64,000 nt of DNA from Setoptus koraiensis (GCA_048013815.1 CM106586.1:12400001-12464000); one strand, 5' to 3'; shown: positions 26,901-40,365, counted from the stretch's first letter. The notes: generated from the letters alone by a model not told the origin. Numbers and translations are program-made.

Positions 26901-29900
26901 CCCACAGCTGCCGGCTTGCTCGGCGGCCTGTCGGGCGATGTGAGCGGCTCCGCGTCGGGCGCGGGCACCCAAAGCAAGCGTCGCTTTCACGGACTGTTCG
27001 GTCGGTTGTCGTCGGCGGGCAGCAGCACGGGCCAGACGTCAGCGGCCACCTCGCTGCCCCCGTGCACCGGTCTCACCAGTGGCGGCGCCATAGCCAGCCT
27101 GCTAATGGGCGCCCAATTGTCCATGGCCTCGACAAGTGCCCACAAAATCGTCTCGCAGTGCCTCGTGCAGGATCCGAGCTTGTTTGCGGCCTCGATTGGT
27201 CGGGCCGGCCAGAGCTGCCACGCGGGCTCCATCGGGCCGGGCAATGCTGGCGGCAGCGGCGGCCTGACCGGCCCGATGGGCAGCTCAAATGGCAACAGCG
27301 CAGCCAACGGCAATCCGGCCGCCAACAGTCACTTGTCAAACCACAAAATAGCGCCAACAACTGTCACACAAAACATGTATCAATTTGCGCTCACCATGGC
27401 CCAACAGCAGCAACAACAACAACATCAAATGGACGACATTTATTCGGGATTTTCCAAACAATTTCACCAGCAACAACAACAGCAGCAGCAGCTGACCGGC
27501 ACATCCGGTTCCGTTTCCGGTCTGCATGCAGGCTCAAGTTTTGATGGTGGCCCATCAGGCGGCTGCATCTCCAGTGCGGTGGTTGGCGCCTCTGGCGTCT
27601 GTGTCACGCCCATTCGGGCGAGGCGGGTCTCGGCGGCGGCCTCCCGCGCGGCCAGCGCCTTTCTAATGGAGGCCGCAAACGGAGCTAGGCGACGCAAGAG
27701 CAGCACGGCCAGCAGTGTGGCTCTGTGGCACACGCTGGCCTCGGTGGCCCGACAACGCGAACAACAACGCCAACAATTGCAACACAATTATCTGCATTCG
27801 TTTCAGCAGGCCGGCGCCGGGCTGCATTTAAATGGGGCCCAAATGAGCCTGACAAATGGGCCCATTGACAAGCACAGATTGAGCAGTGTGGGCACGCTGG
27901 GTTGTGAGGCGCAATTTCTCACCGTGGACATGCTGAGAAAGTTGTCGCTGATATCGGCCCAGTCGGTGCAAACGAACGCCAGCGAGCGCCACCTCTCGAG
28001 GAGCGCCTCAAACAAGAGTCAGCAATCGGACACAATTATCCAGGAGGGAGTGGCAATCGATTGTGCTGACGGAGGGAGCGCCAACGGCGCACGGCCGGAA
28101 ATTGGCTTGGCGCCGGCTTCGTCGGGTGCGGGTTGTGTGCGGACGGCGGGCCACGAAAATAAGCATAAAACTCAAACGACGACAAGTGATTTAGCTGTGC
28201 AAGCAAACACTGACGTTGAATTAATTGGCGACGACAGCGCCGGGCCCACAAAAGCGGCCATTGTCGCGAAAAGCGACCAGCAAAAAAAATCCGTTCCATG
28301 GTTCAGGCACATTAGGCGCAAATGGGGCAGAAAATCTGGCCCCGGTGTCAACAATAAAAGTGACAATGTTATGCAACACGAGAGTGGCACTTGTGTGGCC
28401 AATGACACGTTTTGTCAGCCAGTTTCAGACAGTCAGCAGACAATCAGTGGCGGCCCGGACGGGCCAGAGAAACAAATGGAACCGGAAGTGGCCCAAGCGG
28501 TGGCGCCACAAATTACGGCGACAGGCGCAAGCACAGCGACAACACCGATCAGCACTTTGGAGCGCTCGCTAGCCACTTCCGGTCAAGAGACTGGTCAACC
28601 AATTGGTGAGGCTGGCTGTCAATTAGCAACGCATGACACAATTGTCGGCAGTGGCGAGCAACGAGAACAACAAAATTTGCACGAGTTACCTGTGCCCGTT
28701 AGTGTGACGGTGCAACGTCAGCAGCAGCAGCAACAAAACTCATCGTCGCCCTTGTCGACGCTCGACAACGGCGCCGATTTATCGAACAACAAGCTCGCCA
28801 TGGCAGCGCCCTCTATCAGAATTGTGTCGCCCGGTAGCACGTTGTCGCTGGCGCAAACAAGTGGCTCGCCCCAAAAAGACCTGTCAGTCGATCAGCTGTC
28901 CGATGGGTCACTGTGCGGCTCGGATGTCGGCGCGCCGACGAGCGCCACCCATCATCTAAGCAAACAACAAATCGGCAATGTCGAGACGTTGGCCGACACC
29001 AGCGGGCCCACGAGCAATATGTCGTCCGTTGGCGAGACCCTGGATGTGGCGCCAACAACCACAACAACAACTGCGGCAGCAACAACAGCAACTACTGCGA
29101 CAACAACAACTGCAGCGACAACAACAACTGCAGCGACAACAACAACTGCAGCGACAACAACAACAATAGCAGCAGCATCAACAGCGACAACAACAACAAC
29201 CACAGCAACGGGCAAAAAAGCGCCGCCGCCGACAATAGTGGCCCAAGGCGCCCAAGAGGACGCGTTGCGTAATAGCTTGATGATTGATGACGGTGTCAAA
29301 TCGGCAGGTAGCTTGAATAAATTAGCGTGCGGCTCACAAGTGGCGCGGGCCAGGGCGACGCATTCGCGTTCCAATAGCATTCCCGATATGTCACCAATAT
29401 GTGTCAACGACGACGACAACGACAACAACAACAACAACAACAACAACGACACTGCCGCCGGCAACAACGACAACTTCAATGACAGCGACAACAATGATGA
29501 GGCGCAACAATTACGCTGCAGCTCCGCGTGCGACAGCCACTCGGGCGGCCCGAGTCGCTCGGGCGCGGGCTTCGGGAACGCGCGTCGGCGGGTCAGCGTG
29601 AGCCCGCTGTTCAATGCGGCCGTGTCGCTGCTCATACCCAACCGCAGCAATAGGAGCGCCTCCATTACGCTGGGCGAAAGTAGCGCGACCGGCGAGCTCG
29701 CCGATCACAGCGACACCAGCAGCAATGTCAAGCTAAACGATATTACGATCACAAATAGAAGCTTCGACGAGGACGCCGCAAATCTCAACAACAGACTACA
29801 AGCGTCCAAGCTGAGCCTGCTGGCCAGCGAGCTGTGCCTGGGGCGCCGCCTAATCAAGAAACATCGGGCCGGCCTCAACGGCGCCTTTGGCCGGGTGGGC

Positions 29901-32106
29901 GTCGGCGTGGGCGTCAGCAGGAGCGTTAATCAGCTGACCAGGTGCGGCCTGGGCGGAAATGAGATCCTGTTGGAAGGGGGCGCCAGTGACGGCACCAAGT
30001 TGACCGCGTCGGCTGGCGGTGTGGGTCTGTCGGGTACGGCGGGCGGTCGCATGCGGGCGTATGTGTCGTCGACGGTGCTCAACAAACAGTCGTCGGGCAC
30101 GGATCAATTTCTCGACATAAAGCGGGGCGGCGCGATATCGTTGGGCCGCCAGTCGTTTTCGGCCGCCTCGCCCGTCAAGTCGCGCCTGGGCGGCGCGGCT
30201 CATCTGCTCAACAAGAGGGCGAGTAACGCCGATCAGCAGCAGCTACAGCAGCAACAGCAACAGAAATACAAAAACATAAGCGGTTCCGGTTTGTTTCTGA
30301 ACGGTCAGTCGTTGCGCAAGAATTTCGCCAGTGTCGCCAGTGCGGGCAGCGGCGCGACAAGCGGCCGCAGCCATTCAGGTAGCCAGGCGGGCGGCAAACA
30401 GGCGAGCGGTGCGGCGATTTCCGGTGATACGGGCTGCGCAACGGGCCAGCACAACGTCGCCGAACAGACGGCATCAGGTGAGCGTCAGGCGTCATTATAC
30501 GATCAGGCCGTGATTGACGGCGAGGCCGCCCTGGCGGCCAATATGGCGACCGCGGCCGCAATACTGGCCGCCCAAAGGAAGCGCCTAGAAACGCTGAACA
30601 AGTTGCTGTTTCCGCGTTACAACAGAAAACAGTCGGGCGTCCAATATCCGGCGCCCATTTATGCCAGCCAAGATTTGGATCCCATATTGAAAGATTTGGC
30701 TCAATTAGTGCGAAAACATTGGAAATGTAATTATATCGAATGCTCGGCGGCCAATAATTGGCACATTCAGCCCATTTTGAGCGAATTGATACGAACATTA
30801 GAGTTTAATGGCCTATTAAGTGAGCCGTCCAGCGACGAGCAGAGCGACAGAGAGCATCGAAGCCACAATAATAGGACAACCAAAAATAGGCGCCATCAGC
30901 AGCGGACGGCACGGACCGCGCGAAACGCCGGCGCCGGTGATACTATTGCCGCGGCCGGCCCTAATGAGAGCGCCGCCGCCGCCGCCGCCGCCACCGATAC
31001 AAAAGAGCACGATAATGATAACGAGATAATTGAGGCGAGCGCCAGTCCCAAAGCGACTGAGGCCCCGAACAGCGGTAGTAACTCGGCCGGCCAAGATACG
31101 GCCAGCGGCAACAACGACACGTCGGCGACGTCTGGCGGCAGAATGGGCGCGCTCAATGGGGTAAAAATCAAGGCTAGCGCCTTGGCGAAACGTTTGGACT
31201 TGAGCCGACATCGAAGCTCCTCCAGGGAGGCGGTGGCCAGAGCGGCCAGCAACGAAGACCAAACAGACAAACTGGCTCGGCGTGCCTCGGAGGCGCCCTC
31301 ATCGGGTGTGTCGGGCAGCAATCAGTGCGATGCTGTCGAGTCGCAGCGAATAGCGGCGGCCGCGGCCAAAAATAAGCGCACTCTACTGACCCATTTGACA
31401 GGTAGACGATCAAGTGGCGCTCCCGGTGGAGCGGACCGAAACGGCGGCTTGTCGCCGGTACGGGCCAACAAGCGGCCCGCTGCTCACATCGGGTCGAAAC
31501 GCAAATTATCCGCGCCACTAACTAGCTGCAATATCTTTTCTACCACTGCGAGCAGCAGCAGCGGCGGCACCCAAATCACCAGCAAGTCGGCCCAAAAACA
31601 GCGCGCCCGCCGTCTGGTATCTTCGCCGTTGCACCTACTTGAGTGCGCAAATAAATTGCATAACGACAACAAACAGAAGAGACAACAACAGAAACGGAGC
31701 AGTCTGACTATGATAAAATTGAGATTTGCTGGCGGCGGAAAGCACGACATGTCCATTACAAACAGCGGCGGCCCGCGTCGGGCGGGCTCGTCGAGCTCCG
31801 TCAGTTCCGGCGAGGCGTCGTCCTCTGGCGACTCGCCCGCTAAGTCGTCGCTGTCGTCCTCACTGTCGATATCTGCGCGTTGTGTTAGCGCAACGGCGGC
31901 GCCCTTATCCGCACCCCCATTAACCAAACGAAAAACACAAGCGCCCCAGCCAAAAGACAGTAAATCAAAGCAGCAACAGCAACAACAACAGCAGCAGCTA
32001 AAATCGCAAATGGCCCCCAATAAGCTCGTTGTTGATGTTGCGTCACCCAAGAAATCTCTGCTGATCAATAGGAGGTCATGTGATCGTGCCGATCGCAACA
32101 AACAGC

Positions 32107-32143
<37 letters not shown>

Positions 32144-33152
32144 GCAACAACAGTTACGTAAGCCAGCAATAAACAAGCAAAATCTCACCAAGACACAATC
32201 GTCGTTGTGCGCCACCAAGGGCTCAATAGTTGCAGCACCAATAAATCAGGCCGCCACTGTTTGTGGCGACAAGCAACGCAGTCAATTGAGCCCCCTCTCC
32301 CAAGCTCATGCAACAACGACAACAACAACAAGTGTTGGCAAGACAGTTGTGTCGACGTCCGACGACCATCACGCGCACCGACAGCAAGCGACCAATGGCG
32401 ACAAGTCGCCGCCGGAAATGGTCGGTGGTGCGGCGGACAAACAACTGCAGTTGCGACGCAGACCTGTTGGCAAACAAAAGACGCTGGACAACAATTATGT
32501 AACCGCCACCAGAACCAGCTTGACCGATAATAAACTCGTGGATGGCACGCACAAACTCAAGACCAAATCACGTCTAGTTAAACAGATGTCTAGCGACAGC
32601 GCCGTACACACCACAAATAATAGAATGATGACAAAGTTAAAATTACGAACAAAATTATCTATCCAAGAGGAACCTCCAAACGAGTTGACCATGCCCGTCA
32701 GTGTTGGCGCCAGTGATAGATTTGTAGATAGAGCTGACATAGATAATAAGCTTACTAGCGGACAAAACAGCAGAATGTCAGTAACGCCGAAAAGCGACCC
32801 GTTTGTGGTGTCGCCAGGTGAGCCAATGGCCAGTGGTGATAATTCAGTGGTAATGTGTAAAAAGCAGCAATTGCAATCTTTCTCTTCAATGTCGTCCAAC
32901 ATAAATAGTGACAATGAAACCTCAGCGCAAAACAACATGTCGAAACAAGCTTGTCATACTAACAGTAACAACACTATTAGCATGATAACATCCTTGGACA
33001 ATGCCGGCGATAATGTAACAGAGGATTCGATCTCCATGGAGCCAACTGAGGCCAAATACAACAAGAGTGACACGAGAAAGGTCAAAAAGTCTGCCGGACA
33101 ACATCACAAAAACTTGCAACTCGAAGACCAAAAATCTTGCGCTCTCATGTGA
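1917..33152 (+). CDS. giant RASL10-type Ras-like small GTPase (whole gene: exons 1917-1959 and 23659-33152)
   Basis: Splicing 1917-1959 to 23659-33152 gives an in-frame product of about 3178 residues. Residues 10-18 (GDAGVGKTS) form the P-loop, and the intron splits its second glycine codon. The rest of the Ras fold matches the RASL10A/B family in order. An IIDMP motif near 586-591 occupies the G3 position, where RASL10 has DFPP instead of DxxG. A conserved NTLxEW motif, strands with AYLLVFDLTRPSTF, NKAD (G4, 659-662), a VRKHWKC motif and ECSA (G5, 2375-2378) followed by NWHI come next. The chain ends in CALM, a CaaX box, as vertebrate RASL10B ends in CAIM. Two low-complexity insertions (about residues 60-570 and 665-2350) and a 780-residue tail make it more than ten times the family's usual size of about 200. 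Gly/Gln at the catalytic switch II position are not evident, so GTP hydrolysis may be weak, as in other RASL10 proteins. Membrane attachment by prenylation is inferred. Confidence 0.85.
8438..8507 (+). repeat. 14-bp tandem repeat, 5 copies
   Basis: The unit is close to GACAGTGTTAGTTG and occurs five times at an exact 14-bp spacing, with one to several changes per copy. It lies inside the large intron. Confidence 0.8.
9330..9454 (+). repeat. (CT)n microsatellite, about 125 bp
   Basis: A nearly pure CT dinucleotide run with a few CCCTTT interruptions in its first third. It generates spurious Leu/Ser and Arg/Glu open frames on the two strands. Such tracts can act as GAGA-factor sites in arthropods, but that is only a possibility here. 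Confidence 0.95.
9682..9729 (+). repeat. 16-bp tandem repeat, about 3 copies
   Basis: The unit AGATTTATACCCACAC occurs twice exactly and then a third time in a diverged form. Confidence 0.75.
14817..14864 (+). repeat. (TTTG)n microsatellite
   Basis: A tetranucleotide TTTG/TTGC run of about ten units within the large intron. Confidence 0.85.
17792..17840 (+). repeat. 19-bp tandem repeat, 2.5 copies
   Basis: The unit CGGCCATGCCCGGCAACGG is repeated with a 19-bp period. It contains GGCCATGCC, a short palindrome-like core. Confidence 0.7.
21199..21242 (+). repeat. 22-bp perfect tandem duplication
   Basis: Two identical 22-bp copies beginning TGGAAATGCG lie side by side. Their identity suggests a recent event. 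Confidence 0.85.
23659..33152 (+). CDS. RASL10-like GTPase, coding exon 2 (9494 nt)
   Basis: The exon starts with GC, completing the P-loop glycine, and continues KTSIIKQLIESQQ. It stays open for 9.5 kb to a TGA after CALM. The Ras core is scattered: alpha 1 at the start, strands 2-4 and G4 near 25300-25610, G5 and alpha 5 near 30680-30810. Everything between is Gln-, Asn-, Ser-, Ala-, Thr- and Gly-rich and probably disordered. Notable runs are poly-Gln near 23895-23975, 25090-25145, 31970-31995 and 32100-32150, and Thr/Ala stretches near 29060-29210. Consensus-like donors occur inside the exon (24313, 24931, 30478, 32818), so shorter spliced forms are possible. An uninterrupted frame of this length in GC-rich sequence strongly supports translation. 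Confidence 0.85.
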
Positions 33153-33299
33153 TCTTCTACGAGAAACAACAATGAAGAGAAAGAGAAAAAAACAAACTCA
33201 TCGACTGTTATCACTGCAAATAATACTGGTTGTGCCCACCATCGCCATTGTGATCTAATGTGCAATCTTTTTTTCTTGATTGTATTTAATTTGATTGAA

Positions 33300-33305
33300 A
33301 ATAAA
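33300..33305 (+). terminator. polyadenylation signal AATAAA of the RASL10-like gene
   Basis: An AATAAA hexamer lies about 150 nt after the stop codon of the giant GTPase, on the same strand. This is a reasonable 3' UTR length. Confidence 0.55.
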
Positions 33306-36300
33306 TTGCCTTCATCCTGTCTAGGATTTCGTTCACTGTCAACGCGCCGATTGTCGTTGCCTCTCGCTATCTACTCTTCACATCTGACGGGACAAAACAT
33401 AATCAAGTATCGGCTGTTAACGCGGCCACTGGTGATAGCTGACCAAACCAGATGTATGATACGACTGTCGTATTACGACATGAGTTTTCAACTTTGCTCA
33501 GCACTTGTCTCCCTGTCATTTGTTCCTGTCAGCAAAACCGTATGCCCTCTCAGCAGCTGATCATGCCACGCTTCGTCGCAGAAAAACTTTTCATTCTTAT
33601 TGAATCCGAAACATCTCTATTTATAGTTCAATGTGGACTTTCTCTATCAATGCTGAACTATGGCCGATATCCGAGTCGAACCTGCAACTGTACAAATGCA
33701 ATCCTCGCTGTGGTTTGGGCGATCCAGTGGCGCGACTCTCAAAGGCACTCAGCCCTGACCCAATTGGGGACCAATGAGCCGAAATGATTGAGGAGGAGCC
33801 TGGAGTTGGTTTCAGCAGCAAAGATATATCAGATGGGCGAGCAGTTTCGTCTGCTGTTCGCTGTGTCTCGAGCGAGAGAGCTCGAGGAACTGCATCGAGC
33901 CGATTGTGTCCAATTGATTAGGCGCCCGATCGCACGATTCATTTCCGAAAATTCTTTCAGGAATCTTCACAACATGCAACCACAAGGGCGGTCACAATGA
34001 CCATCTGCTTAATTACTTGATTGCTTCGTTTCATGTCGAGTCGATTCGGGCTAGTTGTTGGTGGAAAGAAAATGCAAAACCTTCAACCTATTGAATGCAT
34101 GAGATCTGGAAAAATCTGCTTTATGCAATGCGGTGGCGACAACTATCGATTGCCAGAAAACGTCTTTCGAAGCTACAGACGCTGTAGTACAGAGGCAAAA
34201 CACAAAACAATGACTCTAGCAAGAGTGAGAAGCACGGTGAGCTTCTTCGAACAAAGCTCCTTAGATGGATTGAAGGGAAAAAATTCAAATTTTTCATGCG
34301 GCACCGAAAATCATGAAAAACGGCCGCACATCTTCGGGGGCACTCCTTCACCCTGAAAAACGCTTCCTACTGCAAAATCTTCGACAGATCCGTTCCCGTT
34401 CCGTCCTGGATCTAGTTTTTGTGCAGCGATTATTGCGATTTATAAGTATTGGCGAGTGAAATTTTGCTGCAAAAAAAAGCACTCCACCACTGCTGCTGTC
34501 GAGCGACTTAGCAACAGCACTGCCGATGTCCGAAAGAGCTCAACGGGCACATAATGAGGCAGTTCGAGTATGGGGTTATACCACGAATTGTCTCATTTTA
34601 TTGCCAGTGGGTCGTTAGAACAACCAACGACAACGCCAAGACGCTGACGATGATGGCGAAATTCATCAATTATAATTGGAGCGTGAATATCTCAATATCG
34701 CATCGTAATTATATTTGTAAGCCGATAATGCGCATGAGATAGTGTGTAGATTGTAATTTGTCTTTGATGATTATTATGTCATGATTATAATGCCCAAAAT
34801 TCCTACATTCTTCGCGGTGCGCGTGACAGGCACACAACAAAGGGCTACAACTACGACCTAACACAGATGACCTAAATGACGCTTCCAAATACTAATGGTG
34901 GCGGCAACAGCGATCATTATCCGGCCCCTTGATGGGCCCCAGTGTCGTTAGTTGGCCTGTCGCAATTTTGTCTATTAGTATTCCATCTTTCGTCTTGTCA
35001 TTGGGACTCGCCACCGTTGTGTGCGCTCCATTTGAGTGAGCTCCCGTGCTTAATGAATTCGAATAGATGATCTTTATTCACTAATAACATCTCTATTGTT
35101 GCTGGCAAGCGATCTCTCATTAACGCGTGTGTTATATATTCACTTATATCAGTTATTGACTTATGAAATCTATTGAGAACACGATGGGCTTTATTGAGCG
35201 TATATTGGTATCTCTATTGCGCAACATTGGCACGCTTGACACACCGAAATGGCCGAAATAATTAATCGTTTCTGTGGCGCTATAACTCACAGTTGCCTGC
35301 TTATCTATTTATATTATCTGGCCTTTTGGTTGCTGTTGTTGTTGCTGGTATTGCTCATCACAACAAGTCTATGCTATTCCAAACGCATTCTTCCGCTCGA
35401 AACCATAAGTAGATTAACACACATTTATAACTCGATAGAGGCCGCAAACATCGGTTCAATTTCAGCACCTGTCTTATGAGATGTTTGCGAGAATAATAGC
35501 AGCGCCGCTTGACTCGCCTCGCCGCTAGACAAATTGAATTTCTAGTCAGAAGCTAGGGGAAAATTGAAAATTCTCTCCTAGCTTCGACCCCAAGACACGC
35601 AAAGTTTGCTACTTCTTTTCAAGTATCAACATATCGTAAGTAAGTTGTTGATCGCGAGCTCTATTGTTCAGCCAACAATGGCACCATCATTTAATATTCG
35701 AGTCTCTCTCTCTCTCCCCCTCCCTCCCGGGACAACAGAGATAAGGTAACCATTGTTAAGCTGCTGTTTTTGTTCGTCCACACAGGATTGCTCCCCATAT
35801 TTAACGAGCTGATATGGGAGCCAAACAATTGCGAGCTTCAAGCAATTATCCGAGGAAACAGCTCAAATTGGCAGCAATAAAATTTGGTTTGGCTTGCATC
35901 AATTCAGTGAAGATCCACCGCCGCTGGTAGCCAACTTGCACTCCTTCATGACGTAACGCTCGATCAGTCAATTCAACGATCGTGCATCGCGGACCGAAGT
36001 CAACGAAGAGGCAGAAAGGGGTACTTTTATGCAGGATAAGTAATTGATCACAATGATGCATTCATTTGTCGGCACTTGATGCGATCGAGCTACAATTCAA
36101 CTGTCTGCCCGTTTGTATCCGTCATCGATGAGATAGGCATCTGATATATCACCATAACAAGATCAAACTGAGCAAGCACGAGAAGCGTTCCTCGGGCCAA
36201 TCAAAAACGAAGCGATCGAAGCGTCATCCATCCAACAAAATTAAAATTAGGTTGTGCAACAATCAAGATGCCGAAAACTTTCCACATCATACAAGAGTCT

Positions 36301-37380
36301 CTACATTGTATTCATTCTCAATTGTACGACATTCTACGAAATTACTCGGCTGCTTCGACTTAGAATTAAAGTTCTGGATAATTGAGATTTGGGGGATTTG
36401 GAAGATTTTTGAGATTCAAGAGATTTGGTATTCAGTTCACCGAAGGAAAACCGATGACTCTTTAGCGTCAATGATTGTTTGCATATATTTATCTATCTGT
36501 AAATATTTTTCTTTTACTTAATGACTTTATTAACTGCTTGTCAAATCTGCATCGGCTTAGTTTCCATTTGAGACCATACCTCGGGACGCGCGCCATTGGC
36601 TCTATCTGAGCCTCATAAGTGCCAGTCTTTATTGGTACTTCTCATTGGACATTAAGGAACGATAAAGGGATATTATCTCAAACTAGGGGGTTTCTAAAAG
36701 TTTCGCCTTAACTACTATGTTTTTCTGTGAGGGAATCTCCGCAAAAAAAAAGTAAAAGATACCTTGCGTCGTCAATTTTCACGGGCAGACAATAAGTGTC
36801 TAGTTACGTCGGCGTATGAACAGAATGGTCCAAACTTGAATGCATCAAGTAATCAACCATAGTTTAACGTACAAGCATTTCACCCACAGCCCGTCTTTTT
36901 GCTTTCTACCTTGATGCAAATTTTTTATCCAGTTCAGTCTTATGAAAAAATGCGATTTCCTCGAATCCTTTACAGTGCAGTCATTTGTTTTCTTTATTGC
37001 ACTTAGTTGATCATTGAATAAGAGAATATCTCTACATAAATATGCTTTCGGACCTCTCACGATCGTCAATGTAGTCCAAAATCCTGAGCCAGCCTTCAAG
37101 TTCTTGGAATATCAAGATGATTCTTCTGGCATCAAAAAAATCACTGAGACTCCCTGGATTGTGCTCGAAGAGAATGAAACTACGACAAAAAAAAATATAC
37201 AATTTAGATAAATAACAATAGACTAAGTATGAATGACAAACTGATGAAGAATGCACACAATCTAAGGTGCTGAAGAAAAAAATTTGTTTGTTTTCTATAC
37301 ATTATCCAGGTCTAACCCGCTGCTCAATACCCGCGTGACGTCAAATTGTCGTCTTGTGTAATTTTCTCATCATCTTCTTG
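33306..37380. other. intergenic region without supported genes
   Basis: The base composition becomes more AT-rich here than to the left. There is a CT-rich run near 35700-35730 and a tRNA-like segment near 33668-33790 (-). The open frames are short. A 76-codon ATG frame at 35249-35479 (+) encodes one strongly hydrophobic segment, but I have no other support for it. A 3' stretch near 37060-37211 (+) reads like a protein C-terminus but has no start or recognisable family. Confidence 0.6.
33668..33790 (-). repeat. tRNA-like B-box segment, possibly a SINE remnant
   Basis: Read on the minus strand, the segment contains GTTGCAGGTTCGACTCGG, close to the RNA polymerase III B-box consensus. About 50 bases upstream is a CGCGCCACTGGAT segment resembling the anticodon-arm side of tRNA-derived SINEs. 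The A box is poor and no tRNA cloverleaf closes. It shares CCACTGGAT with the A-box segment near 52600. This is a weak call. Confidence 0.2.
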
Positions 37381-38262
37381 CTACACAAGTGTATACTTTT
37401 TTAAGTTTTGAAGCTCCGACTTGAGTTTCAGCATAATATCTTGTTCATTTTCCGACATTTTTTGCCTGAACTCTTCAGCTAAAGACGCTTTCTCTGATGT
37501 GCATTGATTCAATTTCTGCTTTGCTATAGTCAATTCATTCTGAAACCAAGAAATCTGCTTGTAAAATTCTTTCAATTCGTTCGTGGAATCATCATGGCAC
37601 TTTTGTTTATTATCCAGTTGTAGGTTCGCGATGGTTAGTTCTTTCTCTTTTTCATTCAATTTTCTTTTAATTGCATCCATCGAGGAGCCGAATTCCTCAG
37701 ACATAGACTTGATGATGTCATTTTGGGTCTTTGTTGCCTTTGCGAGCTCCAGCTTCAATGAACTCAACTCTTTCTCTTTTTGTTCAGAAGTTCCTTTATG
37801 GAGTTCAATCATGACTTCGCAAGCCTTTTTGTTAACTGACATGTCTCCTAACTGTCTTAATAGAACTTCATTTTTCGCTCGTTCACTCTCCAGTTCCTTT
37901 TGCATCTTTTCAAATGTTGATCCAATCATGATCACCTTCTCTTCCAACGATAATTCTGGTTGCTGTTGATCTTCCCCTGCCTCAATCTCCTCCTCTTGGT
38001 CGGCATTAACCATACTGGTGCTTGGTGATAGTTTATTATCATTTCTGGCACGACCCTTTCTCACTCTAAAATCTTTATCGTGGCTAAGGCTTTCAAAAAA
38101 GTCGATTACCGACTTTACATCCTTTCTTTTGTCTTGGTTTCCCTCGGTTCTGATTGATTGTTCATCGGTCAATGATGAGACCGTAGGTAACACAAGACTT
38201 GCAAGCAAAAGAGACGCTCCAGCTATAAACAAATTCACCTGTCGATGAGACATTTTACACAT
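37381..38262 (-). CDS. predicted secreted coiled-coil protein
   Basis: This intronless frame encodes 293 residues. An N-terminal signal peptide is visible: a hydrophobic core at about residues 11-27 (LFIAGASLLLASLVLP) followed by small residues. An acidic, Lys-rich linker containing a Glu cluster (residues 89-97) comes next. From about residue 105 to the end the sequence is Lys/Glu/Leu-rich with heptad spacing typical of a long coiled coil, with few prolines and glycines. There are two possible starts, ATG at 38262 or 38253, both with A at -3, and both keep the signal peptide. I do not recognise the family. Its strand is the same as RUVBL1, 293 bp away. A secretory or luminal coiled-coil protein is as far as the sequence goes. 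Confidence 0.65.
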   Translation of the reverse strand: MCKMSHRQVNLFIAGASLLLASLVLPTVSSLTDEQSIRTEGNQDKRKDVKSVIDFFESLSHDKDFRVRKGRARNDNKLSPSTSMVNADQEEEIEAGEDQQQPELSLEEKVIMIGSTFEKMQKELESERAKNEVLLRQLGDMSVNKKACEVMIELHKGTSEQKEKELSSLKLELAKATKTQNDIIKSMSEEFGSSMDAIKRKLNEKEKELTIANLQLDNKQKCHDDSTNELKEFYKQISWFQNELTIAKQKLNQCTSEKASLAEEFRQKMSENEQDIMLKLKSELQNLKKYTLV

Positions 38263-38511
38263 AGTGATTGGTGTCCGTTTGTATCAAGTTATTGTCAGAT
38301 CGTCCCTGTAAATGAACCACTCTTTTCGATCAAATCAGGAGCAGAGTGAAAATTGAGAATTTAAACGATGACGAGTGAAAAGAATGAATGAAAATGCTAT
38401 ACAACTACTGTGTAAAGCATAGGCCTTATGTCTAGTAAGCGATTCTCGGGTCTAATAATAGCAATCTATACCATGTCGTATGGTGAGCGTCAAAAATACT
38501 GTGTTCTTTGC

Positions 38512-38517
38512 TTTATT
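38512..38517 (-). terminator. polyadenylation signal for RUVBL1
   Basis: TTTATT on the plus strand reads AATAAA on the gene's strand, about 40 nt after the stop codon. A second AATAAA overlaps the stop codon itself (38555-38560) and is too close to serve easily. Confidence 0.5.
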
Positions 38518-38555
38518 CAATGACGATGGTGTACAAGGTTCGTTCAGCTGAAGGT

Positions 38556-40365
<1,810 letters not shown>

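Noticed and set aside
31484-32218. Minus-strand poly-Cys frame opposite the Ras exon
   Set aside because: It is the reverse complement of CAG/CAA runs, and the real coding strand is plus.
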